DNA of 64,000 nt from Phycisphaerales bacterium UBA7800 (GTDB lineage Bacteria; Planctomycetota; Phycisphaerae; Phycisphaerales; Phycisphaeraceae), in contig DLCK01000020.1 of the NCBI GenBank assembly GCA_002480565.1, positions 1 to 64,000 on the forward strand. The letters run 5' to 3'. Of the stretch, positions 55,468 to 63,136 are shown in pieces; position 1 is the first letter of the stretch, and each line of letters opens with the position of its first letter. The notes beneath the pieces are model-generated. The model was given only the letters and a program-made list of their open reading frames with translations. It did not search any database and was not told the DNA's origin. The translations under genes were made by a program, and so were the position numbers.

Positions 55468-55517
55468 GGCAAAAGGATTGCCGGATTTAGTCATTCTGTC
55501 AAGCTGGGAAAGGCAGA

Positions 55518-55740
55518 GTGATTAGTCAGTAGTCAATGGAGATTGGGTTCAAAAAGTCATAGACGCTCATTTTCCATGTTTTTCCTTCCATGGTCCCAAG
55601 TCGCTGGTGGCTAGTCCCTTCAGAGATCAGAAAGGGGAGATTAATGATTTGTCGGCATTCGCAAAGACACGAACATCATGGATAACATGACGGTTGATAT
55701 CCCCTGGGCCTAATCCCTACTCACTAATCACTAATCCCTC
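55518..55740. repeat. Family C inverted heptad-repeat element (copy 2)
   Basis: The left arm (55518-55536, GATTAGTCAGTAGT-type) is inverted relative to the right arm (55708-55740), which reads TAATCCC, TACTCAC, TAATCAC, TAATCCC. A third, direct heptad stretch lies at 55592-55620. No gene inside. Confidence 0.75.
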
Positions 55741-55767
55741 TGCCTTGCTTTGACCGATAATAACTCC

Positions 55768-56391
55768 ATGCCCAAGTTCGACACCATGATTCTCAATTCC
55801 GGCGGGTTGCGCAGTCTTGTCACCACAGCCATGGTCGCTCGTGAAATCGATCCAGAATTGATCGTCCTTGTGCACTATACCCGTCGTCAACCAAACGGCC
55901 GCAACCGTGTTGAAGCCATGGAACAGCAGGCCAAGCACTATGCCATTGAGCAAGTGGTCCGAAGCGAGATGGCCAGCTTGATCCCTCGCCCTGGGACTGC
56001 AGTACGGGATGAGGATTCGCCGGACCCACCATCGTTCTACCGTCCGCAAATGCTCCTTGCAGCGATCGCCCAGGCCATTGAGTTTCGCGTCAAGCGATTG
56101 GTGATCCCCTATCAGTGCAATGCGACACACGAAAAAATTGCACAAATCACCGAACAGACCACGCTGGTTCAACACATCGCCGAGTTAGAGTTCGATGGTG
56201 AATTGCCCCCGCTGGACATGCCGATTCTCGATATGTCCGACCGCCAACTCATCGAACTCGGCGGGCAGATGGACGTCCCCTGGCAAATGTCCTGGAGCTG
56301 TCGGCAGGCAGGCGAACAACCCTGCGGCGGCTGCGAAGCTTGCATCCGACGATCTCGCGGCTTTCGACAGGCAGGTATCGCTGACGCATAA
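55768..56391 (+). CDS. QueC-like PP-loop protein
   Basis: The 207-residue product starts MPKFDTMILNSGGLRSLVTT. Its SGGLRS matches the SGGxDS PP-loop position with the Asp replaced by Arg. The C-terminal cluster SCRQAGEQPCGGCEACIRRSRGF is that of QueC, which makes 7-cyano-7-deazaguanine. The loop change argues for a QueC-like enzyme of altered function, so I give no symbol. No queuosine genes are near. Confidence 0.8.
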   Translation: MPKFDTMILNSGGLRSLVTTAMVAREIDPELIVLVHYTRRQPNGRNRVEAMEQQAKHYAIEQVVRSEMASLIPRPGTAVRDEDSPDPPSFYRPQMLLAAIAQAIEFRVKRLVIPYQCNATHEKIAQITEQTTLVQHIAELEFDGELPPLDMPILDMSDRQLIELGGQMDVPWQMSWSCRQAGEQPCGGCEACIRRSRGFRQAGIADA

Positions 56392-56738
56392 TGCTCTGCG
56401 ACTTGGCGACTCTTTTTGAATCGCCCAATCGCCATTTTCATCTCTCAAATAAGCAATGTCCGCATAACATTCCGATCCGTATTTATTGTTCAATTTAAGC
56501 CTTACCCTTACAAAATTGAACGCAAAAAAAAGCCTGACACTAAAAATTGTTTTAGTCTCTTAAGCACCCCCTATATGTGGTAATGACCGATAATATAAAC
56601 CCTTACAAACCACCAAAATGACCACCCCGCAAGGCATAAGTGGCGATTTTGACTTTGTTTGCATGCAGCTATTGACGTTTGGGGAAAATAAGGTTAACGT
56701 ATACCGAACAGGTTGATGCATAAAGTTCAAGGATAGTC
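56392..56738. other. Intergenic region upstream of the lexA operon
   Basis: AT-rich from 56511 to 56590. It includes the promoter described at 56672-56710. No gene or known RNA is recognised. Confidence 0.5.
56672..56710 (+). promoter_or_regulatory. Candidate lexA-operon promoter with possible SOS operator
   Basis: TTGACG (56672-56677), a 17-base spacer and TAACGT (56695-56700) form a promoter-like pair. ACCGAACA (56703-56710) follows at once; the same octamer lies within the recA promoter spacer. Autoregulation by LexA is the natural reading but is inference. Confidence 0.4.
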
Positions 56739-56832
56739 ATGAATATCGTCGATTCAAAGTCCAGTCAGATGAACGAAGTCCTGGTGTTCAGGACCCATCT
56801 GGTAGAGCACTTTGCCTGGAGGCGAATCCATC

Positions 56833-57615
56833 ATGGCAATCCCAGTCCTGCAACTTGGTCCCGGCGGCGACTACACGACCCAATATCAAGCACAAGGCAG
56901 CAGCCTCGTCGCAGTGATGCCCTCTGGCCAGCCTGCCAACGAAGATCGCTCAGCTGGCCAGTTTGCCAGACGGCAGAGCCAATCTCGCAAACGCCCGCCA
57001 CAAACGGTCTCCGTTCATCCCAAACCAATCAGCCGGGACTCAGACAGCTACCAGCCGTCCACCGAGCACATCAACACCGGTACATACACTCGGCCTGCTC
57101 CGACGGCGACAGCCGCCAATTCACAGGCAGCACTCGATCAACTGCTGACACTTGCTCCCCAGCAGCAGCAGGAAGCGCTACAGCTGCTCCAGGATGCTTT
57201 GGATCGGTTGACTGCCAATCCCAGTTCGGACGCCAGTACAGCAAAAGCTCCCACACCAGTCATCACGGTCGAGGATACCGAGCGCCAGCGAGCCATCGCT
57301 CATGTGCTCGAAGATCTACGCCAACTGCGTCACGAGCCCGACACCAATCTGACTTCTCCCCCTACTCCTTCATCACCCACGGAGGTGGCCTATGAAAGCT
57401 CCACACTCACCGAATCTGACACCCAAACAACTGGACATCGTCCGACGAATCCATCAGTCTCGCCGAGCAAGGGGCTATTCACCGACGATGCAGGAATTAG
57501 CCGACGCTCTGAGCGTCAGCAAGGTTACAGTATTCGAACACGTCGAAGCGCTCATCAAAAAAGGCGTCGTTATCAGGGAGCCCAACAAGGCTCGCTCTTT
57601 GGAAGTCAATCCTGA
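56833..57615 (+). CDS. Low-complexity hypothetical protein overlapping lexA
   Basis: The 260-residue product (ATG 56833 after GGAGG, spacing 10) starts MAIPVLQLGPGGDYTTQYQ. It is rich in Gln, Ser, Pro and Thr, with a helical middle (LAPQQQQEALQLLQDALDRL). It is not recognised. Its stop at 57615 lies 224 bases inside lexA, which is read in another frame and has its own strong ribosome binding site at 57380. Such a long overlap is unusual; either its C-terminal part is not conserved or the region codes in two frames. Its codon pattern before the overlap looks coding. It is probably co-expressed with lexA. Confidence 0.55.
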   Translation: MAIPVLQLGPGGDYTTQYQAQGSSLVAVMPSGQPANEDRSAGQFARRQSQSRKRPPQTVSVHPKPISRDSDSYQPSTEHINTGTYTRPAPTATAANSQAALDQLLTLAPQQQQEALQLLQDALDRLTANPSSDASTAKAPTPVITVEDTERQRAIAHVLEDLRQLRHEPDTNLTSPPTPSSPTEVAYESSTLTESDTQTTGHRPTNPSVSPSKGLFTDDAGISRRSERQQGYSIRTRRSAHQKRRRYQGAQQGSLFGSQS

Positions 57616-58021
57616 ATTTCAGCCCCCCGACGAAGAACGCAACACCCGCCTGCCACTGGTCGGCACCATCGCAGCTGGTAATCCCATCGAAGCCATCGAA
57701 GACAAGGAATACCTCGACCTCGAAGACCTCTTTGATGTCCGCAACGGCAAAGACACCTACGTCCTGGAAGTCCGCGGCGACTCCATGATCGACGAACAAA
57801 TCCGCACCGGCGACATGGTCGTCATCCGCAAAACCAACACCGCCTACAACGGCCAAACCGTCGTCGCCCTGCTCGACACCGGCGAAGCGACCCTCAAAAA
57901 GTTCTACAAAGAAAAGAATGGCAAGTTCCGCCTCCAGCCTGCCAACGACAAATACGAGCCCATCATCGTCGACGAAGTCAAAATCCAAGGCATCGTCATC
58001 GGCGTGATCCGAACGTATTGA
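57392..58021 (+). CDS. lexA: LexA repressor
   Basis: The 209-residue product has the winged-helix DNA-binding domain (about residues 8-70; PTMQELADALSVSKVTVFEHV) and the S24 protease domain. The self-cleavage site A95-G96 in GTIAAGNPIE, the nucleophile S131 in RGDSMID and general base K169 in EATLKKF are all present, so it should be inactivated by RecA. ATG 57392 follows GGAGG. It represses SOS genes, presumably including recA. It overlaps the upstream ORF by 224 bases. Confidence 0.96.
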   Translation: MKAPHSPNLTPKQLDIVRRIHQSRRARGYSPTMQELADALSVSKVTVFEHVEALIKKGVVIREPNKARSLEVNPEFQPPDEERNTRLPLVGTIAAGNPIEAIEDKEYLDLEDLFDVRNGKDTYVLEVRGDSMIDEQIRTGDMVVIRKTNTAYNGQTVVALLDTGEATLKKFYKEKNGKFRLQPANDKYEPIIVDEVKIQGIVIGVIRTY

Positions 58022-58082
58022 GCAACAATCCAATTTTAAACAGGAAGAAATAACGCAATCAACGGGCATACCTCTTCTTGTT

Positions 58083-58436
58083 TTGGATGTCTTCACGAAC
58101 ATTATGAGTAAATCTGTACAAGTTCGGCCAACGAGGGCTCAGACAAATGCGTCGCTGTTTCGCCACAAACGAGCTATTGATTCGTATCTTTTTTCTGACT
58201 TTATCCACTGCTTTGCTCTACCAATCATTGGCAGTATGCGTAAAGATCGCATATCCGTACTCAATAGCTCATTGCTATTATCTATCATTCTAATCCTATG
58301 GATACTGACACACATCTGGGATCGAATTCAAACCCAGCGGTTTCTCAAGCAAAACATTAAAGACGATCAAGAATCAAAAAATAGTGGAATCCAAGTCCCT
58401 ACTCAGGCGAACCACATTGTATCAATGCGGGATTGA
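58083..58436 (+). CDS. Possible small membrane protein
   Basis: This 117-codon open frame encodes one hydrophobic segment, LLLSIILILWILTHIW (about residues 63-80), followed by a polar tail. It lacks a recognised family and a clear ribosome binding site. Codon use looks AT-rich compared with neighbouring genes. It may be a small membrane protein or a chance frame. Confidence 0.3.
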   Translation: MDVFTNIMSKSVQVRPTRAQTNASLFRHKRAIDSYLFSDFIHCFALPIIGSMRKDRISVLNSSLLLSIILILWILTHIWDRIQTQRFLKQNIKDDQESKNSGIQVPTQANHIVSMRD

Positions 58437-58529
58437 GCAAAGCTCAAAATGCTGGCCGCAAAATGACATGATTCTTCTTGTTTTCACACATTTCAATGTG
58501 TAGAATATTGTGTAAAAAGGAGCTTGACC

Positions 58530-58727
58530 ATGCCCACCAATTTGGCCATTGATGATTCACTGATTCTTGAAGCTGTGAAAATCGGTAAGCACAAAACCAA
58601 GAAAGATGCGGTTACAACCGCACTGAAATCTTACATCCAACATCTCAAGCAACTTGAAATTGTGAACATGTTTGGCACCGTGGATATTGACCTGAAATAC
58701 AACTACAAAAAAGGACGCAGACGATGA
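58530..58727 (+). CDS. vapB: VapB-type antitoxin
   Basis: The 65-residue product starts MPTNLAIDDSLILEAVKIGKHKTKKDAVTTAL, the pattern of type II VapB antitoxins (ribbon-helix-helix-like). AAGGAG precedes ATG 58530. Its stop overlaps the toxin start as ATGA. It should bind and neutralise VapC and repress the operon. Confidence 0.88.
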   Translation: MPTNLAIDDSLILEAVKIGKHKTKKDAVTTALKSYIQHLKQLEIVNMFGTVDIDLKYNYKKGRRR

Positions 58728-59122
58728 ACGTGATTGCCGACACCTGTATCTGGTCGGCTGCACTGCGCCGTAAATCCACGGATCAAGACATCACCGAAAA
58801 GTTGGTCGATTTAATCACCCATAACCGGATTGTCATGCTTGGCCCGATTCGCCAAGAGTTACTTTCTGGTATCACCGACAAGAAGCAGTTTGAGCAGATC
58901 AGAAATCATCTTGCTGCTTTTGACGATTTTCCTATCACCACAATACACTATGAAACTGCTGCTACCTTTTACAACAAATGTCGTTTAAAAGGCATTCAGG
59001 GATCACATATCGACTTTCTGATCTGCGCAGTCAGTGCAGTGGAAAATCTGCTGCTATACACCTTAGACAAAGATTTTAATCATTACAAAAAACATCTTGA
59101 TGTGCATCTTATGGCCAATTAA
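58724..59122 (+). CDS. vapC: VapC-type PIN domain toxin (ribonuclease)
   Basis: The 132-residue product has the PIN-domain acidic residues: D in VIADTCIWSAAL near the N-terminus, E in IRQELLSGI, and D in GSHIDFLICAVSAV, with a further Asp in TLDKDFNHY. VapC toxins cleave tRNA or rRNA. It is translationally coupled to vapB. A complete module, not seen to be linked to other genes. Confidence 0.92.
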   Translation: MNVIADTCIWSAALRRKSTDQDITEKLVDLITHNRIVMLGPIRQELLSGITDKKQFEQIRNHLAAFDDFPITTIHYETAATFYNKCRLKGIQGSHIDFLICAVSAVENLLLYTLDKDFNHYKKHLDVHLMAN

Positions 59123-59172
59123 GGCCTGACCATCTCTATCCTGCTCAAGCATCACACCCTATAATCTCGTCC

Positions 59173-59511
59173 ATGCGGGGACTTATCGACTTTTTGTGGC
59201 TTCACACTTGGTGGACCTATGATCCGGGTTCGGATTGGTATGCTCAACCTTATCATTGGATCAATCTCGTCGAGGGTTGCTTCTGGTTTGGATTTACCAG
59301 TGCGGTGCTTATCCGTTATGCCAAACACCGACACACGCCATTGGAACTGCTCTATGCTCTGGCATTTTTCACCTTCGGCCTCTCGGACTTCCGTAAAGCG
59401 TATGTGGTACATTCTTGGTTAATCCTGCTTAAGGGCGTTAATCTCGCAGCGATCATTTATCTGCGATGGTATTTGATTAAACACCATTACCCGCAAAGTA
59501 AGACGTTTTAA
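59173..59511 (+). CDS. Small hypothetical membrane protein
   Basis: The 112-residue product has three hydrophobic segments: around residues 30-47, 58-75 and 80-97. It starts MRGLIDFLWLHTWWTYDPGSDW. No family is recognised. The gene is followed after 35 bases by another small membrane protein. Confidence 0.7.
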   Translation: MRGLIDFLWLHTWWTYDPGSDWYAQPYHWINLVEGCFWFGFTSAVLIRYAKHRHTPLELLYALAFFTFGLSDFRKAYVVHSWLILLKGVNLAAIIYLRWYLIKHHYPQSKTF

Positions 59512-59546
59512 GCGTTCTGTCTTTTTTGATGTCAAGGAACCATCTT

Positions 59547-59957
59547 GTGTCATTTGAGAATCCGAATAAAGCTCAAGAGCAAAAAATTGTCATGAGGTTT
59601 CGTCGCAAAGCATTTCTACCCGTCGTGTGCATCCTGTTTATCCTGATGATATTCAATCTTCTGCAGACCAATTTCTTCCCCTCATCACAGGTCAATATTG
59701 ACCAACTCTACATCCCATCCTTAAATGGCAGTGTCCTGAATTTTATCTTCTGGCATTTGCTTTCATTTTTGCTTGGCCAAGTCCCCATTTCATTTCTCAT
59801 CGCCCATGTTGTAGGCATGTATCGCTGCGACAAGGTAATCAAGAGAATAAAGTCCAACTGCTGTATCAAATGCAACTACGACCTTAGGATGCACAACAAC
59901 CAATGCCCTGAGTGTGGTGAATTTCAGACGGTGCTGTATAAAAAATTACAGTATTGA
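59547..59957 (+). CDS. Membrane protein with C-terminal zinc ribbon
   Basis: The 136-residue product has two hydrophobic helices (about residues 25-43 and 70-95) and ends with a zinc ribbon, CCIKCNYDLRMHNNQCPECGEF. This ending is frequent in planctomycete proteins. GTG 59547 follows AAGGA by eight bases; ATG 59529 is an alternative without a ribosome binding site. Function is unknown. Confidence 0.75.
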   Translation: MSFENPNKAQEQKIVMRFRRKAFLPVVCILFILMIFNLLQTNFFPSSQVNIDQLYIPSLNGSVLNFIFWHLLSFLLGQVPISFLIAHVVGMYRCDKVIKRIKSNCCIKCNYDLRMHNNQCPECGEFQTVLYKKLQY

Positions 59958-60001
59958 AGCACGTTGCAACTATCGCATTCAACTTACATCTAATAATGCA
60001 T

Positions 60002-60584
60002 CAGCGACACGCAGTGTCGCAGTTATTTATGGCAAAACGATCCGTCGCGTTCAATACATTTACTGCAACGTCAACTTGCTTGCCAATCATCCTCTGTAAT
60101 CTCAAACCGCGATCGCACATCATCCGTTGGCACCATGCATGCCTGTTTACCTTTACCAAAGCGGTGTCGGTTTCGGGAGACGAAGCGGTACATCGCATTG
60201 CGGATACAGCCGGGGATGATCATAAATACCTTGGCGAGTTTCCAAGGCAAACCCAACTCACCAGCAATGCGCAGGACAGCGTCGCTATGCGTAAAGACAT
60301 CACCATCGCGGATGAGGATCATCGTGCCGGTGACGTTTTGGACTTTGTAATTTGCTTTGATCTGCCCAGCAATGTCGGATTGCGACGGCGTGAATTTGAA
60401 CAATTCAGCAGCGTCGTGCTTGATGATGAACCGAACGGAACGCGAGCAGAAACTGCATTCTCCGTCGAACAGAATAATGGCGTGGCGGATTGGCATGCGT
60501 GCATGATAGCTTCAAAGGCTGCATCTCACATGGATCTATCACAGAGTTTTGAATCGAAAGTAGCTGCGACACTGCGTGTCGCTG
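60002..60584. repeat. Family D inverted 21-base REP-like pair around the DUF393 gene
   Basis: Identical 21-mers CAGCGACACGCAGTGTCGCAG lie at 60002-60022 and, reversed, at 60564-60584. They enclose the DUF393 gene (60071-60496). The core GCGACAC-GCA-GTGTCGC can fold. This could be a cassette bounded by terminal repeats or two independent insertions. No transposase or RAYT gene is seen in the window. Confidence 0.75.
60071..60496 (-). CDS. DUF393 (DCC family) thiol-disulfide oxidoreductase-like protein
   Basis: The 141-residue product has the DCC signature ILFDGECSFCSRSV near the N-terminus (D-G-x-C-x-x-C, thioredoxin-like redox motif). The rest (VFTHSDAVLRIAGELGLPWKLAKVFMIIPGCIRNAMY) fits the family. 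Members are predicted to be thiol-disulfide oxidoreductases, but function is little studied. It lies between inverted REP-like repeats and looks like a lone, mobile-looking cassette. Confidence 0.92.
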   Translation of the reverse strand: MPIRHAIILFDGECSFCSRSVRFIIKHDAAELFKFTPSQSDIAGQIKANYKVQNVTGTMILIRDGDVFTHSDAVLRIAGELGLPWKLAKVFMIIPGCIRNAMYRFVSRNRHRFGKGKQACMVPTDDVRSRFEITEDDWQAS

Positions 60585-60621
60585 AGGAAAGGTTACAGCG
60601 CTATTTGCATGAAGAGAAGGC

Positions 60622-60653
60622 ATCCCCGGGGACTGAAGTCCCGCGGGCTTTAA
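60622..60653. repeat. Family F GC-rich hairpin repeat (copy 2)
   Basis: CCCCGGGGACTGAAGTCCCG followed by CGGGCTTTAA. GGGACT-GA-AGTCCC forms a stem. The ending CCCGCGGGCTTTA is shared with the copy at 8546-8577. Confidence 0.65.
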
Positions 60654-60737
60654 TGTGCAATTTGGTTACGCAATGTACAAATTGAGATTGCGGATCATAT
60701 CGTGATGATTGATTATGAAAATTAAGAGCATTTATGA

Positions 60738-61661
60738 CTATTCGCTGAACATGGCTTCGACGAACTTGTCGGGGACGAAGGGTTCGACGTCGTCGGGGGT
60801 TTCGCCGACACCGATGAATTTGACGGGAATGCCCAACACTTCGCGGATGGCGACAACGATACCGCCGCGTGCCGTGCCGTCGAGTTTGGCAAGGAAGATG
60901 CCTGACACATCAATAGACTGCGCGAAGACGGAGGCCTGATTGACGGCATTTTGGCCGGTCGTAGCATCAAGGACGAGGATCACTTCATGGGGCGCGTCGG
61001 GGAATTTCTTCTGGATGACACGTTTGATCTTCGAAAGCTGATCCATCAAATGTTTTTGCGTATGCAGACGCCCAGCGGTGTCGATAAGCAGGACATCCAC
61101 GCCCCGCGCGGTGGCTGCTTCACAGGCATCAAATGCGACGGCTGCGGGATCACCGCCCTGCTGTCCCTTGATGACTTCGACACCTAAACGCTCGGACCAG
61201 ATTTCCAGTTGCTGCACGGCAGCAGCGCGAAAGGTATCGCAGGCTGCGAGCATCACTTTTTTGTTTTGGTCACGCAGGGATTTTGCGATTTTGGCGATGC
61301 TGGTCGTCTTACCTGCACCGTTGATGCCTGCGACAAGAATGATTGTCGGACCGCTCTCTGCAAAATGCAGGCTGCGGTCTTCGGCAGGCCAATAGGCGTT
61401 GAGCTGGTCTTTGAGAAATTCCAGAGCATGATCGCCGGTGGAGATTTCATCACGTTCCCAAGCTGCTTCGATGTCAGCGACCAGTTCACGGGAGGTCTTG
61501 ACGCCGAAGTCCGATTGGATCATGCGGGCTTCTAGTTGTTTGAGCAGATCAGCGGAGAGCGGCTTGCCGGTGAGGATGGTTCGGACCTCATTGACAAAGA
61601 CGGATCGCGTCTTGTCGAGCCCTTTTTTGATCTTACTGAATGCTGCTTTAAAAAGTCCCAT
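60738..61661 (-). CDS. ftsY: Signal recognition particle receptor
   Basis: The 307-residue product is the GTPase that docks SRP-ribosome complexes to the membrane. G-motifs are present: GINGAGKTTSIAKIA (P-loop), LAACDTFRAAAVQQL (G2), LIDTAGRLHTQ (G3), LAKLDGTARGG (G4). The N-domain starts MGLFKAAFSKIKKGL, and no acidic A-domain precedes it. It is last in the ribH-nusB-ftsY order. Confidence 0.96.
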   Translation of the reverse strand: MGLFKAAFSKIKKGLDKTRSVFVNEVRTILTGKPLSADLLKQLEARMIQSDFGVKTSRELVADIEAAWERDEISTGDHALEFLKDQLNAYWPAEDRSLHFAESGPTIILVAGINGAGKTTSIAKIAKSLRDQNKKVMLAACDTFRAAAVQQLEIWSERLGVEVIKGQQGGDPAAVAFDACEAATARGVDVLLIDTAGRLHTQKHLMDQLSKIKRVIQKKFPDAPHEVILVLDATTGQNAVNQASVFAQSIDVSGIFLAKLDGTARGGIVVAIREVLGIPVKFIGVGETPDDVEPFVPDKFVEAMFSE

Positions 61662-61702
61662 GGCGTTCTTTGGTATTTAGAGTAAATCAAGTCGTGCGTG
61701 GT

Positions 61703-62251
61703 TTAAGCAATGTCAGTCTTGGCATCACCATCTTCGGGAGCCTTTGCTGCAGTCGGTGTCGATTCAGACTCTGAATCTGTTGTCACCGCATCGGACAGCC
61801 AATCGTCGCCACTGGCTGCGGGTTCCTGAATATTGCCAATGAGGTTATTTTCCTCAAGGTGTCGGAATACCTTATCCAGAACACCGTTGACAAAACTTGG
61901 ACTCTGCTCGGCACAGTAGATCTTGGAGAGCTCGATGGCTTCATTGATGGCAACACGTGCAGGAGCGTAGCCGGAAATAATTTCGTGATATGCCAGGCGG
62001 AGTAGCGCGCGATCCACCGGCGGCTGCCGATTGGTCGGCCACTTGGGCGCAAGCTCGGTGATCAACGTGTCGGCCGTCTCATGACAACCCCACGCATCCA
62101 CAGCCAACTTGACCGCCTGGTCCTGAGTCCGGGCATCATCAAAATCATCATCCAGCGACTCAGTGAGAAGTTCAGGGTCAGTTTCGCCCGTCACATCCAT
62201 CTGGTAAAGCAACTGCATGGCACATCTTCGGATTTCACGTCGCTTAGGCAT
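61703..62251 (-). CDS. nusB: Transcription antitermination factor NusB
   Basis: The 182-residue product starts MPKRREIRRCAMQLLYQMDV, the RNA-binding Arg-rich N-terminus of NusB, and has RALLRLAYHEI and INEAIELSKIY of the helical bundle. Family length is about 140; here the C-terminus has an added tail of about 40 Ala/Ser/Asp-rich residues. It stands 41 bases upstream of ftsY and 190 bases downstream of ribH. Confidence 0.95.
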   Translation of the reverse strand: MPKRREIRRCAMQLLYQMDVTGETDPELLTESLDDDFDDARTQDQAVKLAVDAWGCHETADTLITELAPKWPTNRQPPVDRALLRLAYHEIISGYAPARVAINEAIELSKIYCAEQSPSFVNGVLDKVFRHLEENNLIGNIQEPAASGDDWLSDAVTTDSESESTPTAAKAPEDGDAKTDIA

Positions 62252-62272
62252 AGACGGGTAGTATAGCAGAAC

Positions 62273-62434
62273 AGGGAGTCGGGAATAGTGATTAGGGATT
62301 AGGTTTTATTTGAGAGTTTTCAGAACTCGCAAAATCAATGGTGCCAGCAGGCAAAACAGGATGTCCGTCAGACTCACACAGGCACAGAAAATCAGGCAGT
62401 AATGCCCTACTCACTACTGCCTATTGCCTACCCA
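62273..62434. repeat. Family C inverted heptad-repeat element (copy 3)
   Basis: The left arm (62273-62304, GATTAGGGATTAGG) is inverted relative to the right arm (62403-62434), which has TACTCAC, TACTGCC and TATTGCC-type units. It fills the nusB-ribH gap. Confidence 0.7.
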
Positions 62435-62441
62435 CTGTTTT

Positions 62442-62906
62442 TCACAACTGTTTGTAGAGATTAATCATCTCGATGGCCGAGAGCATGGCCTTGCCACCAT
62501 TGTTACCTTGCTTGGCGCCGGAGCGATCAATGGCCTGTTCCAGCGTGTCGGCAGTAATGACACCAAAGACAACGGGAACGCCTGACTGCATACCAGCCTG
62601 GCCGATCCCCTTGGCTGCTTCTGCTGCAACGAAGTCATAGTGACCGGTTGAGCCCCGGATCACTGCACCTAAGCAGATGATTGCATCGTACTTACCGCTT
62701 TGAGCCATTTTCAGGGCTGTACCTGGAAGTTCGAAACTACCTGGGACCCAGACAACGGTCAGGGCATCTTCATCACCGCCGTGGCGCTTGAACGTATCAA
62801 TGGCTGCATCCATGAGCTTGCCAGTGAGAAATTCGTTGAAACGGGCGACGACAATGCCAACCTTGGCGCCGTCAGCGATCATGTTGCCTTCAATGACCTT
62901 GGGCAT
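62442..62906 (-). CDS. ribH: 6,7-dimethyl-8-ribityllumazine synthase
   Basis: The 154-residue product makes the riboflavin precursor. It has VARFNEFLTGKLMDAAIDTF, VWVPGSFELPGTALKMAQSG, and the catalytic His in GAVIRGSTGHYDFV. GGAG precedes ATG 62906 by seven bases. Order ribH-nusB-ftsY; the two downstream genes are linked, with a family C element between ribH and nusB. Confidence 0.96.
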   Translation of the reverse strand: MPKVIEGNMIADGAKVGIVVARFNEFLTGKLMDAAIDTFKRHGGDEDALTVVWVPGSFELPGTALKMAQSGKYDAIICLGAVIRGSTGHYDFVAAEAAKGIGQAGMQSGVPVVFGVITADTLEQAIDRSGAKQGNNGGKAMLSAIEMINLYKQL

Positions 62907-62985
62907 GTGGAGACTCCGGTAAAGGTGATTCAAAGTTCCACATTGTAGCCGAATCAGCGATAAGTCGCCATGTTTGATTGGTTCT

Positions 62986-63110
62986 TGAGCGACCGGGGAC
63001 TAGCAACTTGAGGCCAGTGGAAGGCAAAAATGCGGAGTTTACTGCCTTAACTCAAATCCCAAATCCCAAATCCCTAATCCCTAATCCCTAATCACTTATC
63101 CCTCGCCCTA
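62986..63110. repeat. Family C inverted heptad-repeat element (copy 4)
   Basis: The right arm (63051-63110) is the clearest: AAATCCC three times, then TAATCCC three times with variants (TAATCAC, TTATCCC). The left arm (62986-63014, GGGGACTAGCAAC) is inverted. It lies between the GH4 gene and ribH. Confidence 0.8.
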
Positions 63111-63136
63111 TTATTTCATTGAACCTTGCAACCGAC

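Noticed and set aside
56739..57395. Plus-strand frame of 218 codons ahead of lexA
   Set aside because: Arg/Ser/His-rich, shadow of the frame starting at 56833, although its first 25 codons could be a leader.
59954..60685. Plus-strand frame of 243 codons
   Set aside because: Antisense to the DUF393 gene and starting next to a repeat.
63051..63110. Telomere-like repeats (CCCTAAT)
   Set aside because: Degenerate, short, and part of an inverted intergenic pair in a bacterial chromosome.
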